Shown: piece after piece, positions 11,847-25,422 of the stretch
Numbering within the stretch: position 1 is the first letter of the stretch
Layout of the letters: every line of letters starts with the position of its first letter
Notes under the pieces: generated by a model
What the model saw: the letters and a program-made list of their open reading frames with translations, nothing else
Database searches by the model: none
Told to the model about the DNA's origin: nothing
Program-made: the position numbers and the translations under genes
From: Cryptomeria japonica
Lineage: Eukaryota; Streptophyta; Pinopsida; Cupressales; Cupressaceae
Reading direction: 5' to 3'
DNA: 64,000 nt
Assembly (NCBI RefSeq): GCF_030272615.1
Contig: NC_081415.1
Location: 626,389,740 to 626,453,739, forward strand

Positions 11847-12215
11847 TATTGTTCCTATTGAACTTGGTCATATCAAAAATCACAAAATTTGTACTCCAAA
11901 CTAAGATTGAAAAAACTTGCAAACTGGCGAATACTCGAATGACCATTTCGTGTATTATCAATCTATCATATTTACCTCAACAATTGATCACTTATTACGA
12001 TACATTATAGAAAATTGAAACCTCACAAAATATTTAAAACACGTGTATGTCTGTTTTAACCAGGGCTCAGAGATGAAAGATCGAAGAAAAAAGAATAGAA
12101 ACACTTGAAATGGCTGAAGATCACGAGGAAATGACATGAAAATGAAATACACGAAGAAGAAATAACTAATCAATACATCAAAGAAATCAAGCAAGATCCT
12201 AAATTTGAAAAATTA
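11847..12215 (+). other. End of leader A and degraded gag N-terminus
   Basis: This resumes element A after the copia-like insertion. From about 12060 it lines up loosely with the acidic gag start of element B at 24106, but stops break the frame. No intact start codon can be chosen. Confidence 0.45.
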
Positions 12216-14008
12216 ATGGAGAAAATATTGGAGGGTGAAAAAGAAAAATACTTCTTAATGTTAGCCAAATTTGGTGCTAAACTTCCCCAAGATTTTGACA
12301 TGAACAATTTAAGACAAAGGAGAGGATCAAGTGACACTTACAATAAGAATGAGAAAAATGAAGAAATTTTCAGTCGCAAAATGGATGACACAAGAATTCC
12401 TGATAATACACGAACTCATGAGGACACACAAAGAACTAATAACGATACAAGAAGGAATCATGATGATACAAGAAGAGATCATGATCACACAAGAACTCAT
12501 GATGACATGAGGAGAAATCGTGTTGATAATCCTCTCTTAGCTCTCACACAACAAATAGAAACTCTCCAAACACAAATCCATGATATACAAAGAGGAAACA
12601 CTAAGAAGTATTCACTTCAGGAAATCTGTCCTTACCCATTTGACAAAAATCTAAACATACACCATTTCCTACAGGTTGTGAAACTCCTAGATATGATAAA
12701 TATAATGGAAGCACTGATCCCCAAGATCATATACGAGAATTTTGCATGATGAGTATGGAGTTTTCACATGAGGATACATACCTGATGAGACTATTTCCAA
12801 AGAGCTTAAGCAGACTAGCTATGGAATGGTTCTCAAAACTTCCACCCAGAATTAGATCATTCGCAAAATTGGTGGATAAGTTTGTTTCACAATACTCTTA
12901 TAACATACAACATGAGGTCACAATGCTAGACATATGTAATACTAAACAAAAGAGTGAATAACCTTTCATGATGTTTCTATAGAGATGATGACGATTAGCT
13001 TCACGATATCCCCGTACGGTGCGAGAATACGAGAAAATGGATATATTCATCAACAACCTAAATGAACAAATGAGTTATCATCTAAAAATGCAATGTCATC
13101 AAAATTTTGAAAAGATGATTGATAATGGAATGGAGGAAGCTATGGTAAAGAAGGGTGAGTTGAAGCTATACAAAGAAGGAGTTCATCCTAATAAAAACAA
13201 TGCTAACAACAACAATAATAAGCCCAAATTTTGGAATAGAAATCAAAATATTGTCAATGATGGGGTAGTGGATAACAACAATGTAAAACCAAAGCAACCG
13301 GTTTTCAATTTATTGAATCACACAGCAGTGGTTCAACAAGATAACAATAAACAAAAATCATCTTTTAATAATTTCTTTCACAAAAAATTTACCAACATTG
13401 GTGAACCACTTGGGTCAACATTAAAGACACTTCTTGCAAACAAGTTGATTACCTTTCCAGAAGCAAGAAAATTTGAACCCAAGGTAAAACCTGCTTGGTG
13501 GAATGACAACCATTATTGTGATTTCCATCAAAATAAAGGACACCAAACAAATGATTGTCAACGGTTAAAACATGTCATCCAAGATTTGATTGATAATGGA
13601 GTGATAACTATGGATGGACATACAACAAATGAATCTCACACAACTTTCAAAACTCTGCTTCCTAACTATGAGAAGGGTGAATCATCAATAGTGCATAATG
13701 GTAAAGGTAAAGAAAAGGTGAACTATGCTCATGCATATGACAATGTGGTAAATGTGATTGTGGTTAAAGAGAAACAACATCAAGAACCTACTCATGCTAT
13801 CACAAGAAGCAAAACCAAAGTTGTTTTGCTGGGTCCTACAACTAACACGTCATCCACTTCAAAACAATACAGTCTAGTAGATCAACTACAAAAAACTCCC
13901 GTGCAAATATCCATCTTAGAACTTTTAAGGCTTTCACCTGCACACAAAGAAATTCTAGAAAGAGCATTAGTAGATATGACAGTGTCCAAAGATCTTGATG
14001 TAGATTAA
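12216..14008 (+). pseudogene. gag: gag of element A
   Basis: Gag forms the virus-like particle and binds the genomic RNA. The segment opens in frame 3, shifts to frame 2 near 12700, has a stop at 12961 and reopens at 13019. It carries the block ICPYPFDKN near 12630, the capsid-type core with EDTYLMRLFPKSL and NTKQK (12765-12955), and a C-x2-H-x4-H-x4-C knuckle (YCDFHQNKGHQTNDC) near 13515. A repeated charged stretch of RT(N/H)DDTRR units lies at 12400-12520 and is absent from elements B and C. The stop at 14006 falls inside the gag-protease linker, as the match to B and C continues beyond it. Confidence 0.8.
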
Positions 14009-15780
14009 TTCCAAACCATGGTGGGACACCTCACAACCCCTCATTGCTTATCATTCACCAAAGAAGATGCCATGTCCTTGCAACATCCCCATAATGATCC
14101 CTTGCATATTGAAGTCCTCATTCATAAGACACACATTAAATGTGTCCTAATAGATGGGGGAGCTGGCCTAAACATTTAATCATTAAGTCTTGTTCGTGCT
14201 CTAGTTTATTTTGAAGATGCAGTTGATCCTCATAAAAAGATCACAATCAAAGCATATGATAAAGAAGAGCGTTCCTCCAAAGGAATTGTGGTATTACCCA
14301 TCGAAGTGGAACCCTTGCAGAAAGACACAACATGCCAAGTTCTAGTTTTGGACTTATCATACAACATACTCTTGGGAAGACCATGGATACATGACATACA
14401 AGCTATTCCATCAACATATCATCAGTGCCTGAATTTTACATATAATGGGCAGGAAATCACGATCTCAGAAGATTCAAATCCATTCCAGTACTGTGATAAT
14501 GTAAAACTGGTTCAAGAGGTCATTGTTCCTCATAATAGGGAGGAATCGTCTTCAAACACACAATCCAAGGAAAAATCATTTGCCTCAATTTTGTCAAATA
14601 TGGAAAAACAAATGCAGCTAAGAGATCGAGAGAACAAAGAATATGCACTGTCACAGTTATCAGTTTCTCCTAAATCCTATGGAAAACCATCAAACTCTAA
14701 ACAACAACCAACTGTGAAACATCTTCCAATATTTGATGGAGCATTTGTTAGTGTTGGGACCTTATTAGAGGAAACAAAGGACAAAGATGTGTTACAATGG
14801 CTATACAAGGATGAAGAAGTCCAACAAAAGATCAATAATGTCAGAATATCTATAGAAAAATATGGAAAAGGATTTAACATCCTTCAGAAAATGGGATACA
14901 CTGGAACGGGTCCTGTAGGAAAAAGAAAAGAAGGTATCTTAGAACCTATACAACCTCATACTCAACAGGCTACAGACAAATCAGGCTTAGGGTATGGACA
15001 AGCTACTCTACAAGAGGACACCTCTTCTAGGCAACAAAAAGATGAACATGATAACAGACAAGAGAAACTTACAATTGAAAAGGAAGAAGCATCTGCCAAA
15101 CAACAAGAACAAACAAACATGAAATGGCAAAAGATAAAAGCTTCTAATCAACAGGAAAAACAAACTAAAGGCACTTCCCAAGCAGAGTTAACTCCTAATA
15201 AAAATAGACAAGAAGCTGGTACAAATCAAGGAGAGATGATAGCAAGGTTGACTAAATTCAATATTAGCCCAGAGGAAGCTGAATATGAGAGAAGAAAAGA
15301 TATAGCAAGAAAAATAGAAGAAACAAATCAAACGCTATATGAACAAATCTGCAGATTGCAAGCTGCAAGCGAGACAAATTCTAATAATTGGGAATGAGAT
15401 TCCTATCATTCTGAACAATCAGCTGAAGAAACTTGCTTTGAAGAAGATGTAAGTGTTGATGTAGTTCATGCGTATGCAGGGCAAACGTTAGGAACTAGCC
15501 CACTTGAATTGAAATCACATTCGATTGACTTGGACTTAATTGAGGATGATCAAGAGCTACTTGCGAGAGGTTATTATGACAAGAGTATTGTTCTAGACAT
15601 TGAAATACATATCAAAAACTTTGACATCTCTATCATGACCCTTAATACCTTCGAAGCATCTCAACTTGAGGACCCCTTACCTCTAATCTATCATGAACTT
15701 ATTGACTGGGAAAATGAAATACATTCTGCCATTGATACCTTTCCTAATGACCATGCCATATCCTTATCTTAATGCAATTG
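14009..15780 (+). pseudogene. Protease, G-patch and linker of element A
   Basis: The frame continues from gag (frame 2) with a stop near 14178. The aspartic protease active site reads VLIDGGAGLNI with the Asp at 14153. The C-terminal protease block NILLGRPWIHD is near 14365. A G-patch follows at about 14860-15000 (YGKGFNILQKMGY, then GLGYG). After that comes a charged Gln/Lys-rich linker, and the frame shifts near 15775. G-patches bind nucleic acid or activate helicases in other proteins, and some retroviral proteases also end in one. Confidence 0.75.
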
Positions 15781-18700
15781 AACCCGCAACAAATTTCACC
15801 AGGGATTTCAACAACGCATCTTCCAATCAAGTGGGTGCCAAATCTCTTAGTCACAAAAGTGAAAATAAAGAAAACAATATCAGGTCTAATGTTGAAAACC
15901 ATTTATTGACAACATTAGACCAAGAAAAAGTAAAAAGAAAGGACACATCTAATGGTGAAAACCTCCTCGAGGCACCGAAAGATGGGAGATTTGACACCTT
16001 ACCTGAATACTATTAAGAAAGGTCATCCATATTGATTGAACCAAAAGAGGAAGTTAACATTGAGACAATAGAGCAACCAAAGATTCTACATCCAACAACT
16101 TCTCTATCAAAACAAGAAATGCAACAATATATGGAACTATTTAAACGACGACAAATCAATTTCGCCTTGTCATATGAAGACATTCCAGGGTTGGATCCAA
16201 ATCTTATTATGCATCACTTAAATATCAGTCAAGGAGCTAGACTAGTTAAACAAAAATTAAGGAAGATGCATCCTCATATCGCTCTTCTTGTCAAAGTAGA
16301 TCTAAAGAAATTACTGGATGTAGGATTCATCAGACTTGTAGCATATTCTCAATGGGTATCAAACATAGTTATTATTTCTAAACTGGATAAAAGTATCAAA
16401 GTATGCACAAAATTCAGAGATCTCAATAATGCATGTCGAAAGGATGACTTTTCTTTGCCTAATATTGACATCATTATGGATTTAACTACTGGACATTCCA
16501 TGTTTTCTCTAATGGACAGTTTCTGAGGATATAATCAGATTAAAATAGCTCCAAAAGATCAAGAAAAGAAAACTTTCACATGTCCATGGGGTACTTTCTG
16601 TTGGAACGTCATGTTATTTGGACTAAAGAATGCAGATGCTACATATCAGAGAGCCATGACAACAATATTCCATGACATGATGCATACATTCGTGGAAGAC
16701 TATTTGGATGACATATTGGCAAAATCATACAACAAAGAAGAACATTTGGAAATACTGGAAAATATCTTTGACGGGTTAGAACAATACAAGCTAAGACTCA
16801 ATCCAAAGAAATGTGCCTTTGGTGTCACTTTAGGTAAGCTATTGGGATATATTATTTCAGCTAGAGGTATCAAAGTTGATCCAGTCAAGGTCAAATCAAT
16901 CATGGAAATGACATCTCTCAGGAATATCAGTCAACTCATATCACTCCAAGGAAGACTATAGTCAATCAAAAGATTTGTTGCTCAACTAGTAGATAAATGT
17001 CAACCATTTATTCATCTGTTGCACAAGAATGTCCATTTCAAATGGGATAATCAATGTGAAGAATAATTCAACAAAATCAAATAATATCTCATGCATCCAC
17101 TGGTCCTAATGTCACCAATTCAAGGAAAGTCATTGTTACTATATGTATCAGCCACCAAAGTATCATTACGAGTTCTGCTCGCACAATAGGATAATGAAGA
17201 AAAGAACAAGTTATTTACTACATCAGCAGAACATTAGTAGGATACAAGTTCAACTATTCACCAACAAAAAAAGCATGCTTGGTGGTAGTGTTTGCTTCTA
17301 AAAAATTGAGACACTAGTCTACTATCTCACTCCATCAAGTTGATTGCTAAAATTGATCCATTGAAGTATTTGTTCAGCAAGGCGACATTAACAAGAAGAT
17401 TAGCAAAATGGATCATGATCCTGAGTGAGTTTGATATTAAGTATGTGGACAAAAAATCTATCAAGGTGCAAGTCATTGCAGACCAACTAGCAGAGGCACC
17501 GCTTCAAGATGATCGTCCTTTGCACATTGAATTTCCAGATGCTGATATCCTAACGGTCACCACAAAAACATGGAAATTGTACTTTGATGGTTCATATACC
17601 CAACATGGATCAGGAGCAGGCATTCTTTTCATTACACCGCAAGGTCACACAATTCCAAAGGCATATAAATTGAGTTTTCCATGTACCAACAATGCAATAG
17701 AATATGAAGCTTTTCTCACAGGTATCAAGATGGGCATAGAATGGAACATCACACAATTACAGGTTTTTGGAGACTCTCAGCTCATTATCAATCAAATCAA
17801 TGATGATTACCAAACAAAGGATGACAAAGTAATGACTTATAAATAGATGGTAGATGATTTCAAGAAGTATTTTGTAGAAATTACTTTTGAGAAGATTATG
17901 AGAAATGACAACAAAGCAGCAGATGCCATGGCAACACTTGCTTCTCTACTTTGGATACAGAAAAATCAAGAGCATTATGAAATCCTGGTGGAAGAGTTGT
18001 TTTACCCTGCTCATAATTGTCCCGATTCCCAAACTATCTGTCACTTTGTTGGGCATTATTCCTCCCACTATGGCCAAATTTATACATGCCTGAAAGATAA
18101 CACCCTCCCTCCCGACTTGTCAAAAAACCAAAAGAGAAATTTCATCTGCCAATCCTCCCATTATACTCTTGTCGCGGATACCCTTTTTAAACGAGGTCTG
18201 GATGGTACTCTTTTAAGATGTCTCAAGCAAGAAGAATCTAAGAAAGACTTAAATGAAGTCCATAACGACATTTGTGGCACTCATTCAAGTGGTCTTACCC
18301 TTTCAAAGAAACTCATACGCTTGGGCTATTATTGGCCAACTATGGAACGAGATTCTTTTCAGATATCTAAAACATGCAAACAATGTTAGATCTATGGAAA
18401 TTTAATTCAAGCACCAACACAAGAACTTCATGCTTTGGCAACATCTTGGCCTTTCCGCCAATGGCGTCTTGATCTAGCAGGAAAGATAAATCCTCCTTCA
18501 TCCAATGGTCACAAATTCATCCTTGTAGCTACAAAATATTTTACAAAATGGATTGAGGCGGTACCTCTCACAAATATCACAAGAAAACAAATTGTTGCAT
18601 TTATCTTGAACTACATCATATGTCACTATGGCATACCCATGACCATTATAATTGATAATGGGTGACCGTTCAAGAACTAGGATGTATAAGAGCTTTGTGA

Positions 18701-19325
18701 GAAATTTCAGATCCAAGATAGATTCTCCACACCCTACTAACCACAAGGGAATGGACAAGCAGAAGCATCAAACAAAACAATTTTGAAAATCCTCAAAAAG
18801 ACAATGAATGATGCTGGCAAAGATTGGCATATTCAATTGAACCCTACTCTATGGGCCTATCGTACTAGTATTCGCACACCAACAAGCGCCACACCTTTCT
18901 CTCTTATCTATAGATCAGAAGCAATACTACTAATAGAAGTAGAGATACCTTCTCTATGAATATCCTTAAAAGGCCTTATCCCAGATGAAGAACATCGAGT
19001 ATCTAGACTACAAGAGTTAGAATTGATCTATGAACAAAGACAAAATGTCTTTGATCATTTAAAGGTGTATCAACAAAGAATTTGCCGAAGTTATAATCAC
19101 AAGGTCAAACCAAGAGCCTTTCAAGTTGGAGAACTAGTACTAAAGGAAAATCCATGAAACCAGTCACATCGAGAAAAGAAAGGGAAGTTTGAACCAAACT
19201 GGTTGGGTCTGTTTGTGGTCATAATAACATTTGAGTTAGGAGCCTATCAGTTATCAACACAGGACGGGGATCAACTCGAGGAACCCATCAATAGCATGCA
19301 TCTGAATAAGTTTTATGTTGGAAAA
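15781..19325 (+). pseudogene. pol: RT, RNase H, archaeal-type RNase H and integrase of element A
   Basis: RT spans about 16190-16960, with YLDD at 16701-16712. The usual Gypsy RNase H (about 17030-17330) is badly broken by stops and frameshifts. A second RNase H of archaeal type runs from about 17575 to 17990 (LYFDGSYTQ, EYEAF, GDSQL, ADAMA). Integrase follows: a zinc finger near 18255-18390 and a core with D in RLDLAGK, D in IIDNG and E in GQAEASNKT. It ends with PINSMHLNKFYV near 19320 and has no chromodomain. Several stops stand where element C has Gln or Arg, for example at 18388, 18663 and 18679. The copy is inactive. Confidence 0.8.
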
Positions 19326-20079
19326 AGTAGAAAAATAAAAAACAGTGAAAAAGTAGAAAATCCAAAAATAGTGAAAAAACAAAAAAATCCAAAAAACAAT
19401 GGAAAAGCAAAAAAATCCAAAAATAGTGCAAAAGCAGAAAAATTCAAAAATAGTGGAAAATCAAAAAATACAAAAACAACGAAAGACAATGAAAACAAAA
19501 AAAAAATCAAATATGAGAAAAAGTGCAATAATAACAGATGGTGAGAACCTGGCAACAGGCGCTATCTGTCAGCTATCTCTTCCATCTATTGGTTCATGCA
19601 TCCTTCCGCTTGCATTCATTTCCATCAGCGCTGTTCATATCCATAATAAAGCCTTTGTATGTATGCATGCATCACGAGTGATTTCTCACCATGGTTTGGA
19701 TCATTGTATTTACCATAATAAAAGTTTGTTTATAGATCGGGGGCAAAAAAATTCATCGTTTTGAGCTTAATCAAACATGTAGAACAATAGTTAGACAACT
19801 CTTGTCAAGTGAAAACTGAGACACATCCAACGTTGAACACAAGATCAAATTATCAACCATCAACTATCAACTATCAATCTAAACATGACAAACATATATC
19901 AATGGATGATATCTTTTGACTAATGATTTCAACATTATGACAATAATGGTTCAACTATTTTATCTTGATTAACGCTATCACGATTTCTAAGTAACTCAAG
20001 GATGTCTTTGACTAGAGGAACAAGGAAGGAACATGATATTTTCTTGTCTACTGTCTGTAAATTAATTGTTAATATGTGC
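19326..20079 (+). other. 3' spacer of element A up to the element B insertion
   Basis: An A-rich array of AAAAATCCAAAAATAGTGG-like units (19320-19515) follows pol. Then comes a conserved motif GGTGAGAACCTGGCAACAGGCGC, here broken by only single bases relative to B and C. A short GGGGGCAA purine run is at 19738-19745. No gene is visible. TGTGC at 20075-20079 is the target site duplicated by element B. Confidence 0.6.
19548..19559 (+). other. Post-pol hairpin with GCAA tetraloop (element A)
   Basis: CCTG-GCAA-CAGG can form a four-pair stem closed by a GNRA tetraloop in RNA. The same position after pol in element B has CCTG-GCAAA-CAGG (31570-31582), and element C has a weakened version (49885-49897, minus strand). 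Confidence 0.45.
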
Positions 20080-21457
20080 TGTAGTCACACAAATCTGTCC
20101 AGCTTAATTAAATAAATATTCGCTATTTATTTGATTAAAAATCCACTAGCCACCAGTTGATTAAATTAACATTTAATTAATTCATCCCCAAACATTCTTC
20201 TATTAATTAAATAAATTATTCAATTTATTTTAATTAATTCATTAAATCAAATTTCAATCAATTAAATAAATAAAATCTATTTATTTAATTAAAATCCCCT
20301 TTTCCTCTTTTAAATAAATTAAATAAAACATTTATTTAAATCATTATCCCCACCCCACTTGCATTTTCCTACAAATGCAACTTGCACACTTTTATTGAAA
20401 TAAATGAATTTTTATTTTGAATAAAATCCTATTGTCCCTCACCCACCAAATCCACTTGCAAAATCTGAACCCCTTCCTAATTAGCCTAATCCATCCCCTA
20501 ATTATTGTCACATTCCTAAGCAAAATGGAGTCACTTCTCAAAGACTCCAAAGTCTTTGAAATGCATTTAATGCTTTATGTGTTCAACAAATTAACCCTCA
20601 AAGTCTTCCAAGATCACTAATGGCTCTTACATGACCATTTATGGCTCTTACATAACCATTTATGGTTATTTTAAACTTGTCCCCCCAAACATTTATTGTC
20701 TTGACCATATTCATCCATTTCACATTTGCACAAGAGTTTATCCATTGGATAAAAGCTTTATTTTTTGAATAAAGAGTTTATTCATTCAACCAACCTTGAC
20801 TCTAAATCCCAAAGTCATGTCAGGCATTTAATGCTTATTCCCTCCCCTCTCAACCTATCTCACATTGACACTTGTCATCCTGGGATTGGGTTGAAAGCCC
20901 TCACATGGATTTGAAATCATTCAATCCTGACCCTTGTTGAGATTGCTCAATCTCAACCATCCATTGCTCCATTTTTCCTATAAATAGAGCCCATTTCTTC
21001 ATAATCCAGATCCTGAAAACTTGTATGCATTTAGGCTATAGACATTTTTAGAGAGCATTTTAGCATAAACAATCTAATATCTTGTTATTTTGGTTAAAAT
21101 ATATCAGTTTAGCATCAATAGCATAACATTAGCTTTTTATTTCACATTCAAAGCTCAATACTACAATCTCAATCCTCCATAAGCATCCATAGTGCAAAAA
21201 GCTGTTGAGAGTTACACTATTTTGGAACTTGGAGAGGAGAGGAACAAGGGAGAAAGGAACCAAAACCATGCTAAGAGGCAGTTGGAGATGCCTCATAATA
21301 TTTGTTTCGTTTGTTAGATACATTAGCATGTTTTTAGTATCTCTCTTGGTATGCCTTTTAGATTAGTTTTTGATTGACTAACACTAACAATCTAATGGTT
21401 TTGTGTCTTTGGTGTTGTTGATCATTTGCTAACCTTGTGCCATTTAGGAGGGCATCA
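20080..21457 (+). repeat. 5' LTR of element B
   Basis: It begins TGTAGTCACACAAATCTG and ends GGAGGGCATCA. The first 300 bases hold AT-rich inverted repeats (AATTAAATAAATA with its complement). The TATA box TATAAATA is at 20979-20986. Nearly all differences from the 3' LTR are C/T or G/A. Confidence 0.93.
20979..20986 (+). promoter_or_regulatory. TATA box of LTR B
   Basis: TATAAATA followed by GAGCCCATTTC. It is conserved in the 3' LTR near 38012. It is the likely promoter of the gag-pol RNA. Confidence 0.65.
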
Positions 21458-21459
21458 TT

Positions 21460-21480
21460 TGGTGAACCCGACGTGAATCG
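21460..21480 (+). other. Primer binding site of element B
   Basis: TGGTGAACCCGACGTGAATC starts two bases after the LTR end. It looks like the complement of a tRNA acceptor and T-arm. It differs from the PBS of elements A and C, and I did not identify the tRNA. Confidence 0.6.
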
Positions 21481-21546
21481 AACACCAAAAACATCTCATT
21501 TTTTTTGTAACTAACATGTTTGCTTGTTGAAAGTGTCACACAGGTT

Positions 21547-21795
21547 GCGCTTTAGCGCTATTGAACACGTTCTGGCGCTATTGACAGTTTTTCTTTTAGT
21601 GCTATTGTTCTTGAAATAGCGCTATTGTAAAAGTTTCAGCGCTTTTGCACTTGTTTTAGTGCTTTGGTAGCTCTTCTAGCGCTATTGGAAAAAGTCTAGC
21701 GCTTTTGCCTCTCTGTCTCAAACCTTCTTTCAACGCTTTTGTGTGAAATAGCGCTTCTGTTTAAAACGCAGACTAGCGCTATTGCAATAGAGTGT
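21547..21795 (+). repeat. Iterated AGCGCTATTG / AGCGCTTTTG motif cluster in leader B
   Basis: About twelve units of TAGCGCTATTG or CAGCGCTTTTG, some degenerate (TAGTGCTATTG), occur in 250 bases. The same unit in the other orientation fills the intron of the antisense PMD gene (36245-36550). Confidence 0.9.
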
Positions 21796-24105
21796 CGTCC
21801 AAATCGCCTTGTAACCACAAAAATGGAAATTATTAGGCTTGTGGAAGCCCCCCTTGAACATCGATTTTACTAACATGTTTTTGTTTGTGCAGGTTAAAAA
21901 CTCACCATAAAAATTGCAAACTTGTCTTTTGGTGCTTAAAAAATTGAAAAAAAAAAAACCACAAAATTGTATTGCTTTCTAGTTAGGATTCATCTTTATT
22001 TTGGTGCTTAAAATCAACACACAAAGTTTCTTTTATTGCATCAAACTTAAGAATCACAAGCCACACTTCACTTTTGGGCAAATAAAAAGAACAATCCATT
22101 TGCTTAGATTTTTGCAAACAAATGTTACTTCAAGCAAAAACGTGTTTTTCATTAAGTTGACCAGGATTTTCGAATTCTAGATTACAAAACACATTGCTTT
22201 TGAAGTTAAAAAGAACACCATGGCTGTTGGAGCAACATCTCCAAATAGTTAGATCACATTTGCAAATGATGGATTAAAAAGAACAAGTGTTTTACGTGTT
22301 TGGCACGCTTGTGCACAAAGTCGGTCGAGTGGTCCTACCTCTAACACACACTATCCTCTCCCTTGGCTTTCGTGGTCCTAGGTGCAAGAGAAAAGTGTTA
22401 GTAACACTCAAAATTTTATCTTTTTAAGAGAGGCCTGCCAAGAGACACATCACTCTTGGGAACGACCTCGCGCGGTAAATCCTTCGAGCCGCTATAGAAA
22501 TCAGGTGAGAGCGAAAGCTGTAGCCTTGGGTATAGCTGTTCCTACAGTGTAACTGGCTGAAAGGACAAATGGGCCCCACCACCAGTTACAAGGCTCTTAA
22601 GTGAGTCACTGCAGAATGAACTTATGTCCAAAAATATCGAACATGACTAAACACCTTTAAGTAGTAGCCCACCTATTCTATTGATTGAGAATATTTACGA
22701 TATAATTTAGTGCAAGAGCATAGATGGTTTTGCTCCCAAGATACTCACCATACATATTTCCTTGAATAGAAACATAGCTTTTTGAAAAGTCACTTGTGGC
22801 TTGATAAAAGTGGTGACTCCCCCATCATAGGGATCATCTATTTGTTATGCTCGCGCAAGACTTAGTATATCACATTCTTACCTACCACGGCGGGATTCAT
22901 AAGGTATGTAGTACCAAAGTTGAAGAAATATCAAGATGTGGGCTAAATTTATCACAACTGACCATTTGACCTTAGGGATAAAAAAGTGTTTGAAGTGTGT
23001 TCATTTTAAAGACCAAGTGCAAATTGAGCCGACTTCAGGCTTTGGAAATACACTTTAAAATACATCTAAAGGAAGGGTCATATACAAGTCCAAGGATTGG
23101 GTTAATCTAGACCCATACTCATTTGTGCTCTTTGAGCAACATTCTTGTGTTTGTGTGCTTGCTTTGTTTTCTTGTCAAAGAAAAATCAGACAATCACTTC
23201 CCAAAAACAAAGTATTCATCCAACCAAACATCTGTCAAAACAACCCCAAACATCAAAAACAAAGTGCAAACAAAGGGGCAAAAACTTTATGACCATTCTT
23301 CACATCTTGCGAAAGAAGAAGTGTCATCAGAATATCAACTTGAAAAGAAGACCATTGAGCTCAAAGGCTTTGATCAAAAAGAGGAAATTCTTCTATATCA
23401 ATCGACAAATCTTTGTCTCCCATAGAGTCTTTCTACATCGCATGCGTCTATACCTTCAAGGCAAAACAAACGAATTTGATTCCGAATCATTGAACCGCAG
23501 AGCTTTTATGCAATATAGAGCTCCGAGTTATCACAAAAATCAAGGAAGAAAGATTAATCCCAATTTCTTCCCAAACGTCTGCATCACCTACAACACAGCT
23601 CGAGAAAGACCCCCAACACCTGAAAGGGAAGAGGTAGAGTTTGTCCCATTTATAACATAGAGTTTTTATTGAAGTTGAAAACATTTTCATCCATCATCTC
23701 ACTCATACATCATTTCATCATCAATCCGTCCCAACTCTCAGAACATTAAGAGGTTATTGTTCCAAGTTCTCTTTTAGATATTGCTTGAAATCAAACACTT
23801 CACATCACTTTTTAGATTGTTTCTACATCTAGAATAAGCTCATCCTAAGAAACACATCTACGCAGGTTAAAACTAGTTCATGAGTGAATCCTCTCATTAC
23901 TAGGTAGTCCAATCTGTAACACATCTCAGATTTCTCTACACCTTATCACATCAAAATCTTATCAAACAAGCAAGCAATTCAAAGAAGGAATTTCGGTTAC
24001 ATCCACCTTAAGAGTGCTAGAGATCCACGTGCAACACAATTCACCAATCATCAAATCTCTCGTTTCATCATTTTCACTCAATTTCAACAAAGACTCATAA
24101 ACAAA
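21796..24105 (+). other. Rest of the leader of element B
   Basis: A block at about 22295-23100 contains motifs shared with other Tat leaders, including GGGAACGACC near 22458 and ACTCACCATACATA near 22742. Otherwise it is unassigned. A modest open frame is listed separately. Splice sites are possible but not demonstrable. Confidence 0.55.
23145..23660 (+). CDS. Uncertain open frame upstream of gag in element B
   Basis: A 171-codon frame that starts at ATG and ends 446 bases before the gag ATG. It is Lys/Arg/Gln-rich with no recognised domain and a proline-rich end (PPTPEREEVEF). Some Tat elements of the Ogre group carry an extra ORF before gag, but I see no matching frame in leaders A and C. 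It may be chance. Confidence 0.2.
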   Translation: MCLCACFVFLSKKNQTITSQKQSIHPTKHLSKQPQTSKTKCKQRGKNFMTILHILRKKKCHQNINLKRRPLSSKALIKKRKFFYINRQIFVSHRVFLHRMRLYLQGKTNEFDSESLNRRAFMQYRAPSYHKNQGRKINPNFFPNVCITYNTARERPPTPEREEVEFVPFIT

Positions 24106-25422
24106 ATGACCCAAACCCGATCACAGTCCAGGCAATGAGAAATAGAAAGGGAAGAAGAAGAAGAGGAAAATCTCCATGAATTTCAAGAAGCACTTGGAGG
24201 AAATGCAGATGACGAAAACCCAAGTACTCCCACTCCTGCAACAATAGAAATGGCTCAGCATAACCCTCTCTTTAATAGACTTTTTGACGAAATACTCAGG
24301 AGCAATGCGGATGCTCACTTCTTAAGACTCGCTCAAGAAGGAGCCAAACTCCCCTCTGACTTTGATCTTGCCCAATTAAGACAAGCATCAGAAAGACAAA
24401 GTCGCCATGAAGAGGAAAGAGGTAGAGATCCCATCAGAAATAACATTCCTCAAGGTAACCCACCACCTCCTCCTCCAAATGAAATGGAGATGTTGCGGCA
24501 ACAAGTCAAGAATCTCGCCCAACAGCTTCATAATGGTGTCAAGATTAACCAATTCTCACTCAATGACATCTGTCCCTATCCTTTTGATAGGAATCTTTAT
24601 ATGCCACCCTTTCCCCGAGGATTCGAAACACCCAAATTTGAAAAATATAGAGGAAAGGGAGATCCTCGTGATTATGTCAGAGAATTTCATTCCGCTTGTC
24701 TTGAAGTGGCATATGAAGACACCTATTTAATGCGCCTTTTTCCCCAAAGCTTGGGAGGCACAACCACATCATGGTTTTCCCGACTACTAGGTGGCATTAG
24801 AACATTTGAGGAACTCATCCAGAAGTTCCTAGCTCATTACTCTCATAACATTGAACGCGACGTCACCATGGCTGATCTGTGCAACACCAAACAAAAACCA
24901 GGTGAACAATTCTCAGTATTCCTGCAACGATGGCGTCAAATGTCTAGCAGACGTTCTCTTCAGTTACCTGAACGAGAACTAGTGGAAATATTCATTTCCA
25001 ACTTAAACGAAGAAACGGAATTTCACCTGGATGTCAAAGACACAGACTCTTTTAATGATATGATCACCAAGGGTTTGAAGTGTGAAAGGGCACTTATCAA
25101 GAAGGGACTCATCAAAATATTTAATGAACCAAAAGATGGTCCTCACCCACGCTTCAACAGCGATAAACCAAACTTCTGGAATAAAAACAAGAATGTCATC
25201 AATGATGGGGTTGTGGATGCTCGAACTATCTAAAATGCACAACCCGTGGTTCGATTTGCAGGACAAAATCCTCCACCTCAAAACAACACAAATGTTCCTT
25301 CTAATCAAGGTCGCATTACATCTCATGATGAACCTAGACCTCGTCAGCAAAAACAAAAACGAATATACACTCCCTTAGGGGAACCCATTGAAACAGTGTT
25401 ATGACAACTCATCTCTCAAAAT
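24106..25422 (+). pseudogene. gag: gag of element B
   Basis: The likely start ATG at 24106 gives MTQTRSQSRQ, then a stop at 24136; the frame is open again from there and an internal ATG is at 24250. The protein has an acidic N-terminus, the block ICPYPFDRN near 24570, a capsid-type core (AYEDTYLMRLFPQSLGG near 24710; CNTKQKPGEQFSVFLQRWR near 24880) and a basic end near the knuckle. Stops interrupt the nucleocapsid region at 25231 (TAA) and 25402 (TGA). It is 60-70% alike in layout to gag of C. Gag, protease and pol appear to be one translation frame, with no evident separate pol start. Confidence 0.8.

Noticed and set aside
21547-21795. CRISPR-like or satellite array
   Set aside because: Units are about 10 bases with irregular spacing and no constant spacer, in a plant retroelement leader.
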